Shown here: one piece after another, positions 9,511 through 16,971 of the stretch
Layout of the letters: every line of letters begins with the position of its first letter
How positions within the stretch are numbered: position 1 is the stretch's first letter
Source of the DNA: Verrucomicrobiota bacterium
Lineage (GTDB): Bacteria; Verrucomicrobiota; Verrucomicrobiia; Opitutales; UBA2995
Length of the DNA: 40,000 nucleotides
Reading direction: 5' to 3'
Assembly: GCA_027622555.1 (NCBI GenBank)
Contig: JAQBYJ010000051.1
Coordinates: forward strand, 1-40,000
The notes under the pieces: model-generated
Seen by the model: the letters and a program-made list of their open reading frames with translations, nothing else
What the model was told of the DNA's origin: nothing
Databases searched by the model: none
Position numbers and translations under genes: made by a program

Positions 9511-10407
9511 CTAAATTAAATCTGCAAAACCTTCGCGAAAAGTTGGAAACGCTGGCTGCCAGCCGGTCGCCGCCTTCAACTTCGCATTAGAAATAATTCG
9601 ATGAGGCAATTTCCCATTGGGGAGATGGCGCTGCCGAATAGACTTCTCAGGATTGAAGCTCGGCATCGGTTGACCGGTCCTATTCGCAAGCCACTCAACC
9701 ACTTCGCTTTTCAATGCAGGTTGATCGTCGGCTACATTATAAATGGTGTTGAGCACTGAAGCATCCGCACTCCAAAGTTTCCAAATCGCAGAGCAAATAT
9801 CTTCGACCCGGATCAGGTTGAGGTAGTTTCCACCTTCGCCTGCTAATTCAGGTTCACCCGAAAGCACCTGATTCAACAGGTAGTGGCGATCCGGGCCATA
9901 GATGCCAGCAAGCCTAAGAATCGTCCAACCTGAAGGTCCGCTCAATTCCAACATTTCCTCCGCAGTTTTCAAAATCTCGGACGTTTCGGATTGAGCTTTA
10001 AAAGGAGTTTCCTCGTCAACCAGCTCACCATCAGTAAAGGGGTATACGCCGGTTGAACTGGTATAAATCAATCGGCCCTTGAAATCATCCGAACAAAAAT
10101 GGAGCAACGAGTGCATACCTTCTATGTAGGCTCTCACATAACCGGGCACTCCACCTCCACCGGCACTGACGGCATTGAGAATGAAATCCACCGGACCTGA
10201 AACACTGCCATACCACAATTGCTGAACCAGGTCGGCTACGATCATTTCGTAACCCTCCTTCCGAAGGGCCTCCGCTTTCTCTTCGGATCTGGTTAAAGCG
10301 GTCACACGCATACCACGGTCAAGCGCCTGCCTGGCAACCCGGGTTCCAAGGTATCCCATTCCGCACACCAACAAATGCTTTCCTTTAAATTCTGCCTCCT
10401 CCGACAT
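9511..10407 (-). CDS. Atypical SDR family NAD(P)-binding protein (YeeZ-like epimerase)
   Basis: 298 residues, ATG at 10407. The N-terminus carries a Rossmann dinucleotide-binding motif at 16-21 ('GMGYLG') after 'KHLLVC'. 'RLIYTSSTGVYP' matches the serine-containing active-site strand of nucleotide-sugar epimerase-like proteins, but the Tyr is not followed by the Lys of a Y-x-x-x-K pair; this is typical of the atypical SDR group that includes E. coli YeeZ. 'LRLAGIYGPDRHYL' and 'YNVADDQP' complete the family pattern. Substrate unknown. It points towards the palindromic array and is divergent from the DJ-1 gene, with 89 bp between their starts. The last residues ('FREGFADLI') form the usual end of this family, so the gene is full length. 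Confidence 0.8.
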   Translation of the reverse strand: MSEEAEFKGKHLLVCGMGYLGTRVARQALDRGMRVTALTRSEEKAEALRKEGYEMIVADLVQQLWYGSVSGPVDFILNAVSAGGGGVPGYVRAYIEGMHSLLHFCSDDFKGRLIYTSSTGVYPFTDGELVDEETPFKAQSETSEILKTAEEMLELSGPSGWTILRLAGIYGPDRHYLLNQVLSGEPELAGEGGNYLNLIRVEDICSAIWKLWSADASVLNTIYNVADDQPALKSEVVEWLANRTGQPMPSFNPEKSIRQRHLPNGKLPHRIISNAKLKAATGWQPAFPTFREGFADLI

Positions 10408-10496
10408 GGGGTTATGAAGGTGGAGTTTTTAAAAATCATCAAGTCCTACATGACCAAGCTTGAAAAGGCACCGTGTTTGAGTTGAAAATTCTACTC

Positions 10497-11060
10497 ATGG
10501 GAAAATCGGCACTCTTTATATTCACCGATGGAATCGAAGAACTGGAAGCAGTAGCTCCTCTGGACATCCTTCGCAGGAGTGGAGTCACTTGCACCAGCGC
10601 TTCTCAAACAGCCAATCTGGAGGTAACTGGCAGGAATCAGATCATCCTCAAAGCCGATTGTTTGTTGGAGGACATATTAAACCAGTCATTCGACCTCCTG
10701 GTAATTCCTGGCGGCCCCGGAGTGTTTACGCTGAGAAAGGATCCGAGGATTGTTCAAATAATCCAGAACCACTCGGAGTCGGGAAAACAAATAGCGGCAA
10801 TTTGCGCTGCTCCCACTTTATTAAAGGATGCCGGGATTTTGGAAAACAAAGCTTACACGGCGCACTTTACGGTCGCTGATGAATTGCCGGAAATCATCGA
10901 AGCAGCAGCGGTGGTCGTCGATGGTAACGTGATCACGTCCCGGGGAGCTGGAACTGCGATCGAGTTCGGGTTGAAGCTCGTCGAAATTCTTTGCGGAGTC
11001 GAGGTAGCCAACGACGTCGCTGAAAGTATCCATTTTCGCCCTGAATCGTCCGTCCGTTGA
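10497..11060 (+). CDS. DJ-1/PfpI family protein (YajL-like)
   Basis: 187 residues from ATG 10497; a GTG at 10473 would add eight residues before the conserved first beta strand and is not preferred. The DJ-1 active site is visible: Cys103 at the nucleophile elbow ('AAICAAP'), Glu17 in 'GIEELEAV', and a His in 'YTAHFTV'. 'LLVIPGGPGVFTL' and 'VITSRGAGTAIEFGLKLVEIL' match the DJ-1/YajL subgroup (the 'SRGPGTA' strand) rather than PfpI proteases. Known members act against oxidative or glyoxal damage, as chaperones or deglycases; the activity is debated. Cytosolic. No operon partner upstream; a repeat separates it from the prepilin genes. Confidence 0.87.
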   Translation: MGKSALFIFTDGIEELEAVAPLDILRRSGVTCTSASQTANLEVTGRNQIILKADCLLEDILNQSFDLLVIPGGPGVFTLRKDPRIVQIIQNHSESGKQIAAICAAPTLLKDAGILENKAYTAHFTVADELPEIIEAAAVVVDGNVITSRGAGTAIEFGLKLVEILCGVEVANDVAESIHFRPESSVR

Positions 11061-11078
11061 AAATATCGTTTCAAAATG

Positions 11079-11133
11079 TAGGAGCGGCTTTACGCCGCGA
11101 TTGCTCTCCGACGGAGAAATCAAAGCCTACAAT
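11079..11133. repeat. GTAGGAGCGGCTTTACGCCGCGA palindromic element
   Basis: The sequence beginning TGTAGGAGCGGCTTT (11079-) and continuing ACGCCGCGA is the same family as the elements at 22581 and 39723. A weak opposite arm is present (AAAGCCTACA about 11122-11131), with a perfect inner hairpin TCTCCG-A-CGGAGA at 11105-11117. Because this repeat lies here, the long open frame starting at TTG 11057 is unlikely to be coding in its first 30 codons. Confidence 0.6.
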
Positions 11134-11149
11134 CGCCACTGAACCATGT

Positions 11150-11842
11150 GTGCCAAATCTTTCCTACAGAGTCAGGCTTGATCGCGACCAGGTTCTCAAT
11201 CATCGCCACGGCTTCACCCTGGTCGAAATGATGGTAGCCATCACTATCATCGCCATTCTGTCAGGTGTTCTTTTTACAGCGTTCAATCAGAATCAAAATG
11301 CGCCGCGTCTGGACACCGCCCAAATGATCCTTAGTCAGGCGTTTTCAAATGCACGTTCTCAGGCAATCTTGAAGCAAAATAATGCACGCCTGATTATCTA
11401 CAGTTCGGAACCGACAAATGAAGAAGAGGCCGATAAGTTTCTGCGCTACTTCGGCGTGGTGGTCGAAACCGCACCCGGTTCCGAGCAATGGGAGATGTCG
11501 CTAAAAGGAGAATATCTTCCCGAAGGTATTTATTTTATCCCGGACAGCACTGGCGAAAAAATTGTTTGGAATGACGACCAACCGACTTCCAAAAACAATC
11601 ACCAATCCATGAATCTCCGGTTTCCATCCATTCAAGCTGAAGCAGTCGGGGACGGACCGGAATGGAATTACTTTGAGTTTAAAAGCACGGGCAGGATGAG
11701 TGGACTAAACAACAAAGTCGTATTGGCAGAAGGAAGTTCGCAGGAACTGAAACCAGAATTCCCCTCACCGACCGCTATTTTAGGTATGGTCTTTAACAGT
11801 TATGGTTTGCATTTCCCATTGGACGAGGAGGAATCACTTTGA
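11150..11842 (+). CDS. Prepilin-like protein, Verru_Chthon cassette protein D type
   Basis: A type IV prepilin signature, 'HRHG|FTLVEMMVAITIIAILSGVLF', is clear: a basic leader ending in Gly, then Phe, Glu at +5 and a long hydrophobic helix. Such proteins are cut and N-methylated by prepilin peptidase and assembled at the inner membrane. GTG 11150 is chosen as start (230 residues, 20-residue leader) because longer starts run through a repeat element; no good ribosome-binding site supports it. The globular part has 'YFGVVVET...W' and 'IYFIPDSTGEKIVWND', as in the D family of the cassette. The assignment to D rests on gene order and general form. Its stop overlaps the next start by 4 nt. No disulfide-forming cysteines are evident in the globular part. 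Confidence 0.75.
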   Translation: MPNLSYRVRLDRDQVLNHRHGFTLVEMMVAITIIAILSGVLFTAFNQNQNAPRLDTAQMILSQAFSNARSQAILKQNNARLIIYSSEPTNEEEADKFLRYFGVVVETAPGSEQWEMSLKGEYLPEGIYFIPDSTGEKIVWNDDQPTSKNNHQSMNLRFPSIQAEAVGDGPEWNYFEFKSTGRMSGLNNKVVLAEGSSQELKPEFPSPTAILGMVFNSYGLHFPLDEEESL

Positions 11843-12327
11843 AAAATCCCGGGTTCTCACTGGTAGAAGTTATTCTCTCCCTGGGAATTCTCTCGGTTGC
11901 TCTCCTGATAGTATTTGCGGTTCTTACCCCTTTTCTTTCACAGACAGGAGAAGTAGTTGAGGTCACCACTATAAATCGGATAACTGATCGCATTTCGGCC
12001 GAAGTAGAGCAGCTCTCATTTTCGGAACTCATTACTATTCTTAACCAAGAAACCGCGCTCTTCGCATCCAAGGAGGGAGATCGACTCACCCTCGCTAATG
12101 ACCCTGAGATTGAAACCTTACTTCCCGAGCCAGACCGGCAATTTGGAGTTACATTGAAAAGGAACCTGGACTTATCCCCTACCAGTAGAGACGCCACCGC
12201 TGGATACTTGGCCTTTCAGGTCAAAATCGAGCGCATTGTCCACGCCCCTGATGGAACTCGCATTGATAGTCCGCTGAATCATACACTGGCCGTGTTCAAT
12301 AAAGCCTTAACCCGGAAGCAGCAGTGA
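11839..12327 (+). CDS. Prepilin-like protein, Verru_Chthon cassette protein B type
   Basis: 162 residues beginning at TTG 11839, which overlaps the previous stop in TTGA. The leader is only five residues ('MKNPG'), followed by 'FSLVEVILSLGILSVALLIVF', so processing after Gly5 by prepilin peptidase is expected, with Glu at +5 retained. The rest is a short globular domain with 'LTLANDPEIETLLPEPDRQFGVTLKRN'. The size and its place second in the cassette fit cassette protein B; in type II secretion systems the equivalent minor pseudopilin would be GspI-like ('FSLVEVLLALGI'). Likely translated by coupling with the gene before it. Located in the inner membrane until assembled. Confidence 0.8.
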   Translation: MKNPGFSLVEVILSLGILSVALLIVFAVLTPFLSQTGEVVEVTTINRITDRISAEVEQLSFSELITILNQETALFASKEGDRLTLANDPEIETLLPEPDRQFGVTLKRNLDLSPTSRDATAGYLAFQVKIERIVHAPDGTRIDSPLNHTLAVFNKALTRKQQ

Positions 12328-13277
12328 AACAGATTCGTATTGCTTGCACTAAAGGGTTTACTGTTCTCGAACTGCTCGTAGCGAGTACTGTCTCGATTAT
12401 CCTTATTGGGCTATTCCTGACTGTTACAACCAACATACTGGATGCTTGGGGTCAAAGTAGAGACAGCCTTTCTTCCAACGCCAAAGCCCGCATAATTCTA
12501 AACACACTTTCCGTTGATTTAGAATCGGCTATCATGCGCGACGACAAGGGTGTATGGTTAGCTTGTGATTTATTAACGACTACGTCTGTTTCCGGGAAAT
12601 GGAATCAAGCAAGCAATCAAAAACCTGCCGACGATCGATCTTTGGAAATTGATTTTGAGGACGAAAGTTTAACCGCCAATGATTATCGCTTTGGAGTCGC
12701 TGGTAATTGGATACGATTTTTTGCAAGCGCAGCAGATGCTTCAGTATCGGGAGATTTTGGCGATGTGAATGCAATTGCCTATCAGTTGATTCGCCGTGAA
12801 CCGCGTAGCACATCAAGCAGCGCGGATGAGAGTTACAACTTCTACCGATCCATTGTTCGCTCCGATTACACCATGGAAGAAGTCGTCGAAGATGAGGGGT
12901 TTTTTATTGATGAATTCGACGGTTCCGAATTTGAGGGTCATCCTGGAGAAATCGTTTCTCCAAGAAACGATGCCAGCCTGCTGGCGCGGGATGTTGTCGA
13001 TTTCGGAGTTATCCTCTACGAGATCGACGATGCGGGCCAGAATCGTGTGTTATTCCCGAAACAAGGTGGAACAATGGAGTTCCGTGTGCCTGCTGACGGA
13101 ATACCTACCTCAGCTGATATTTTTGTGCGGATCCTGGATGAAGAAGGAGCAAAACAGATAAACGCATTCGAACGCGGATTGATTCCGAATGATGATCCAG
13201 ATTTCTGGTGGGATACCGTGATTAAGTTTTCCACCGTATACTCCAAACGAGTTTACTTTAAGGCTCAGCCACTGTGA
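12324..13277 (+). CDS. Prepilin-like protein, Verru_Chthon cassette protein C type
   Basis: 317 residues from GTG 12324, overlapping the previous stop in GTGA. Leader 'MKQIRIACTKG' then 'FTVLELLVASTVSIILIGLFL' gives a standard prepilin cleavage site with Glu at +5. It is longer than ordinary pseudopilins and resembles the GspJ position in type II secretion operons ('FTLLELLVAI', central 'RARIILNTLSVDLESAI'). 'NAKARIILNTLSVDLESA' after the helix is the usual J/C-family helix. Order B-C-A and size match cassette protein C. Its acidic middle ('EEVVEDEGFFIDEFDGSEFEG') would be exposed on the surface. Translationally coupled to both neighbours. Confidence 0.8.
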   Translation: MKQIRIACTKGFTVLELLVASTVSIILIGLFLTVTTNILDAWGQSRDSLSSNAKARIILNTLSVDLESAIMRDDKGVWLACDLLTTTSVSGKWNQASNQKPADDRSLEIDFEDESLTANDYRFGVAGNWIRFFASAADASVSGDFGDVNAIAYQLIRREPRSTSSSADESYNFYRSIVRSDYTMEEVVEDEGFFIDEFDGSEFEGHPGEIVSPRNDASLLARDVVDFGVILYEIDDAGQNRVLFPKQGGTMEFRVPADGIPTSADIFVRILDEEGAKQINAFERGLIPNDDPDFWWDTVIKFSTVYSKRVYFKAQPL

Positions 13278-16081
13278 ACACCGACAACACACATTCAGAA
13301 AAAATCAAAGAAAGAGGATTCGTTCTGGTACTCACACTTGCCCTGCTTAGTTTTCTACTACTACTGGTGGTAACTCTTGCGAGCACTCTACGCATAGAAA
13401 CACAAACCTCCTTCAATAACACACAATGGAACAACGCCCGACAAAATGCACTCCTCGGACTCAATGTGGCCCTGGGACAATTACAAGAGCTTGCGGGGCC
13501 TGATCAACGAGTAACTGCTACCGGTGGCATTGTGAGTAATAAATACAGCCTTCCTAATGGCCACGATTATTGGACCGGCGTTTGGGATGCTTCAAATGGA
13601 AATTTTAAGGGTTGGCTAACCAGTGACTTCATTGAATCCGAGCTCGAATCAGCAATAACCAAAACCGTTCCTGAACCTAACCCATCCAGCGTTTCAGTGT
13701 GGTTAGTTAATCGAAGCGTCTCAACGGAAGATTCCAAAAATGAAGATAAACAAATTTCGATAAACAAACAACCCATACATACCACCGACGTTCCCGGATT
13801 TTCTGAAACAGAGAGAGTCACCACAGGCAATTATGCCTATTGGATATCCGATGAAGGGGTTAAAGCGAGTGCCCTCAAAACAGAGCTACCCATTCCAGGC
13901 CAACTGAACGCGGCTGAGCGAAACCGAATACGCCAATTAAGCAATCGAATGACAGATTTGAAAAAAATATCCAGTCGAGTGGATGTAGATAAAACTCCTG
14001 AAATTGATTACCTGTTCACCTTCGATCAACTGGACGGCATTTTCGGTTTTTCAGAGAAATCTTTAAATGAGAACTTTCACAATTTAACCCCCTCTTCTCT
14101 TGGTGTTCATGCCAGCACTCTTAATGGTGACGGCGGCGGATTGAAGGACGATCTTTCTCAACATGAATCCATGATCGATGGGACCTTATCCGTAAATAAC
14201 GACCTGGCCGACTACTGGGAATTTCACGAGAAAAGTGACTATGTTGAAATCAGAGGCAGCTCGCTCGGTGGAGGAGAACCTCACTTTCCAATTCCATTGG
14301 TGGTACCTGAATTCTCTTTAAGATTGGGATTCGCAAGAAACAGCAGCGACAACGGACAAATATCCATTGATCTGAATATTCAAGCCGATCTCTGGAACCC
14401 ATTCACCCTACCCGTCCATTCAATTCCCGAAAATTCAACTGAAGAACCTGCACTGTTTTTTCAAATAACAGGTCTTCCTTCGTTTGAAGTGATTTACAGT
14501 ACGGACGATGGTATCGAACGAGCAACGTTCACCCTAAGTGCGACCGAGCCAGACAGTGATCCAGAGGATCCCCTTTCATTTAAGATCGTTCCACTTAGAG
14601 AATACCAAGCTGGAGAAATTTCACATGTCAGCCATACTTTTCGCTTCTTCAGTGAGGAGCGATTCATCGATGCAACGCCAGGTGATCCCACCGACGATCG
14701 TTTCACAATAACAACGTCCGCTTCCCATTTAAACGTAACGCTTTTTGATAAAGATGAATTGGTATTACAGGATTTCGTTCAGGTTCCCTTCTCGGAGATT
14801 CAATCAGCTGAAGAAATAGGAATGCCCAGGGTGGCTGCGGACGAAACACTCGCCGTTTCGGAAATGCCGATCCGTTTTTGGTTTCGTTTTTTAGATGAAG
14901 GGCCAGCGTTGGAAGATTGGTCCACCCAGCTGGACCCACGAGGACCAAGGTTTAATTTCGATAGTGATTCAGACGTTGGTTTTTTAATCGAGGTAGGTGC
15001 GGACATCTACTCAGGGTCTGATGCCGATGATTTTATTACTTCGGGTGAGTTTTTCTCCGCATCTGATAACTCAATTGAGACGAATGATCAGTATCGTTTT
15101 TTCGATTTACCAACACTTGAACCGATCTCAATCGCATCTTTGAGGCATCTAGCTTTTGACGAACAAAAAGCAAACTTTCTGGGCAACCCAGAGGCTGAGA
15201 ATCTAAACCGTGTGTTTGATGAATGGTTCGTCTCAACTCTGCCAAATACTCAAAGTGAGGCTGAGGATCTCATTGATAAAGCCGTCGGCATTAACAAACG
15301 ACCGTTCCTCAATCCCCATACTTTGATACCAGGCGATACGGAAGTAGCTGAACTTTACGGTTCAACCGAAATCGCGAAAGAGGCTTTGTTGTTCGGTGCG
15401 TTCAATATCAACTGCACTTCTCCGGAAGTCTGGGAAACGATTCTATCAGGTAATGACATTGATCCATGGGTGGACGCGGATAGCGATCTTGAGAATCCTT
15501 TCTTTCGGCATCCGTTCACGGCAGACCTTTACCATAAGAATCCGACCATTAGACGCAGCTGGTATAAAACTCACGGTGACATTGATTGGGTGGCGACCTA
15601 CACAGTTGGTGTTAGAGAAATTACAGACGATCAATTGAAAGATTTAGCCAAGGAAATCGTAGATCAAATTCTGTCCTGGGAATCGCCAGCCAAGTCAGTA
15701 TCTGAGTTTCTAAACCGGGGCATTCTGGCAAATGCTATTGATAAAACCAACATCAACACCACGACCAGTAGTACCTACGAAAACGCTACCAGCTCGACAC
15801 GTATTCCGAGGAACTCTTCAGCCTTCCTCAATCAAGCTGATATCCTAAACACCATCGCTCCCTTCATTCAGGCCCGTTCGGACACCTTTCGTATACGGGC
15901 TTATGGCGATGCCATCAATCCCGTAACGGGCAAACTTGAAGGTCGCGCCTGGTGCGAAGCTTGGGTTCAACGGACGCCCGAGCTTATCGATAATTCAAAG
16001 GACATTCGAAACTCCGCAGATGGCTTGGGAAGGAAGTTTAAGGTTGTTCATTTCAAATGGCTCGACGAATCACAAATCTGA
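13274..16081 (+). CDS. Large prepilin-like protein, Verru_Chthon cassette protein A type
   Basis: 935 residues from GTG 13274 (GTGA overlap). The N-terminus is 'KERG|FVLVLTLALLSFLLLLVVTLAS', a PilX/GspK-like class of prepilin helix that lacks Glu at +5, followed by 'NARQNALLGLNVALGQLQELAGPDQRVTATG', which is the recognisable start of cassette protein A. The remaining 850 residues are a large exported domain with no enzyme motif that I recognise; the end has 'SVSEFLNRGIL' and 'DTFRIRAYGDAINPVTGKLEGRAWCEAWVQRTPE', which is typical of this family. In type II secretion the Glu-less GspK caps the pseudopilus tip; a comparable tip role for A is an inference. The gene is about three times the size of GspK. 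Stop overlaps the following gene by 25 nt. Confidence 0.82.
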   Translation: MNTDNTHSEKIKERGFVLVLTLALLSFLLLLVVTLASTLRIETQTSFNNTQWNNARQNALLGLNVALGQLQELAGPDQRVTATGGIVSNKYSLPNGHDYWTGVWDASNGNFKGWLTSDFIESELESAITKTVPEPNPSSVSVWLVNRSVSTEDSKNEDKQISINKQPIHTTDVPGFSETERVTTGNYAYWISDEGVKASALKTELPIPGQLNAAERNRIRQLSNRMTDLKKISSRVDVDKTPEIDYLFTFDQLDGIFGFSEKSLNENFHNLTPSSLGVHASTLNGDGGGLKDDLSQHESMIDGTLSVNNDLADYWEFHEKSDYVEIRGSSLGGGEPHFPIPLVVPEFSLRLGFARNSSDNGQISIDLNIQADLWNPFTLPVHSIPENSTEEPALFFQITGLPSFEVIYSTDDGIERATFTLSATEPDSDPEDPLSFKIVPLREYQAGEISHVSHTFRFFSEERFIDATPGDPTDDRFTITTSASHLNVTLFDKDELVLQDFVQVPFSEIQSAEEIGMPRVAADETLAVSEMPIRFWFRFLDEGPALEDWSTQLDPRGPRFNFDSDSDVGFLIEVGADIYSGSDADDFITSGEFFSASDNSIETNDQYRFFDLPTLEPISIASLRHLAFDEQKANFLGNPEAENLNRVFDEWFVSTLPNTQSEAEDLIDKAVGINKRPFLNPHTLIPGDTEVAELYGSTEIAKEALLFGAFNINCTSPEVWETILSGNDIDPWVDADSDLENPFFRHPFTADLYHKNPTIRRSWYKTHGDIDWVATYTVGVREITDDQLKDLAKEIVDQILSWESPAKSVSEFLNRGILANAIDKTNINTTTSSTYENATSSTRIPRNSSAFLNQADILNTIAPFIQARSDTFRIRAYGDAINPVTGKLEGRAWCEAWVQRTPELIDNSKDIRNSADGLGRKFKVVHFKWLDESQI

Positions 16082-16776
16082 TACTGTTAACCTGCTTGGT
16101 CCTGGGATGTTGCTGGCAAGCAATTGCCCAACCCGGTTCTTCAACTACCCGGTCGCTCAACTTTTGGGCCTACCAAACCGGTGAGGCAAATTGGTCAAAC
16201 ATCCGATTCGAAATAAGTAATGGTGAGGTAGCCACCCTGAACCTGGGCAAATTCATCAAAAGCCGAGTTTACGAATATGAAGGACCTAATCAATTGGTGT
16301 TCTTTCGTGAAATCTCGGATCCTGTTCCACAAGATCCAACTCGAATAAAACGTATGCCCATCGGTGGCGTTACCATTCCAGCAAACGTCCAAGAAGCCAT
16401 TCTGGTTTTCGCGCCTTCGCCGACAAACTCCCCAGCCGAATTTTCCATAACGGTCATCGCGGCAGACGCCGAAGATTTCCCAAAAAACAGCTTGCGGGTT
16501 CTCAATAAAACGGGAGTACGATTGGCTGGAAAAGTCGGACAAGAAAACCTCTATTTTGAAAATGGCATTTCGAAACCGCTTGATTTTCGAGACTATTTTG
16601 ACGGAGGTATTCCTGTCGCATTTTTAGTTGAGACCGAAGAAGGTCCCAAATTCGTATTCGAAAAGAAACTGGAATACGCAGCTAACCGAAGAGTGATTCT
16701 TCTCCTCCAACCTCCGCTACGAAAAGGATCTTACAAGATACAAGTCACCAACCTGATTGAGGTGGTTGATAAATAG
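16057..16776 (+). CDS. Small exported protein downstream of the prepilin cassette
   Basis: 239 residues, ATG at 16057 inside the end of the cassette A gene (25-nt overlap), so co-expression is likely. The N-terminus has a basic start ('MARRIT') and hydrophobic 'NLILLTCLVLGC'. Cleavage could be by signal peptidase II at Cys18 ('LVLG|C', giving a lipoprotein) or by signal peptidase I after 'AIA' at about 24; both patterns are visible and I cannot choose. The mature part is beta-rich with 'LNFWAYQTGEANWSNIRFEISNGE' and ends 'KGSYKIQVTNLIEVV', like an immunoglobulin-type domain. I recognise no family for it. By position it is a candidate periplasmic or surface partner of the cassette. Confidence 0.75.
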   Translation: MARRITNLILLTCLVLGCCWQAIAQPGSSTTRSLNFWAYQTGEANWSNIRFEISNGEVATLNLGKFIKSRVYEYEGPNQLVFFREISDPVPQDPTRIKRMPIGGVTIPANVQEAILVFAPSPTNSPAEFSITVIAADAEDFPKNSLRVLNKTGVRLAGKVGQENLYFENGISKPLDFRDYFDGGIPVAFLVETEEGPKFVFEKKLEYAANRRVILLLQPPLRKGSYKIQVTNLIEVVDK

Positions 16777-16799
16777 TTTGGATATTGAGAAGGTGGAGG

Positions 16800-16915
16800 T
16801 AACCACAAAAAGCCTGATTCACTTGCGATAGACACTGCCAATCCAGAACTCAACGGTACTTCATAGAATCAATTTTAACCGGAGGGTTTTGTGAATCTTG
16901 TGCGTTTTGTGGTTA
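16800..16915. repeat. Inverted repeat TAACCACAAAA / TTTTGTGGTTA
   Basis: TAACCACAAAA at 16800-16810 and its exact reverse complement at 16905-16915 bracket a 94-bp interval without genes. The right arm lies in a stretch of GTG/TTGTG-rich sequence ('TTTTGTGAATCTTGTGCG') like the intergenic 'CCACAAAA' repeats seen in many PVC genomes. It occupies most of the 195-bp gap before the oxidoreductase gene. Confidence 0.5.
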
Positions 16916-16971
16916 ATCAAGAAACAGAATCAGGGATTGAAAGGTAAACCTAATCCGAGACACTAACCCCC

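Noticed and set aside
9270-9519. Overlapping short open frames on both strands
   Set aside because: They run through the palindromic repeat array and owe their length to the hairpin sequences; products are arginine/serine/cysteine-rich shadows of the repeats.
11057-11149. TTG start that would lengthen the first prepilin by 31 residues
   Set aside because: The extension crosses a GTAGGAGCGG palindrome and would make a leader of over 50 residues; prepilin leaders are normally short and basic.
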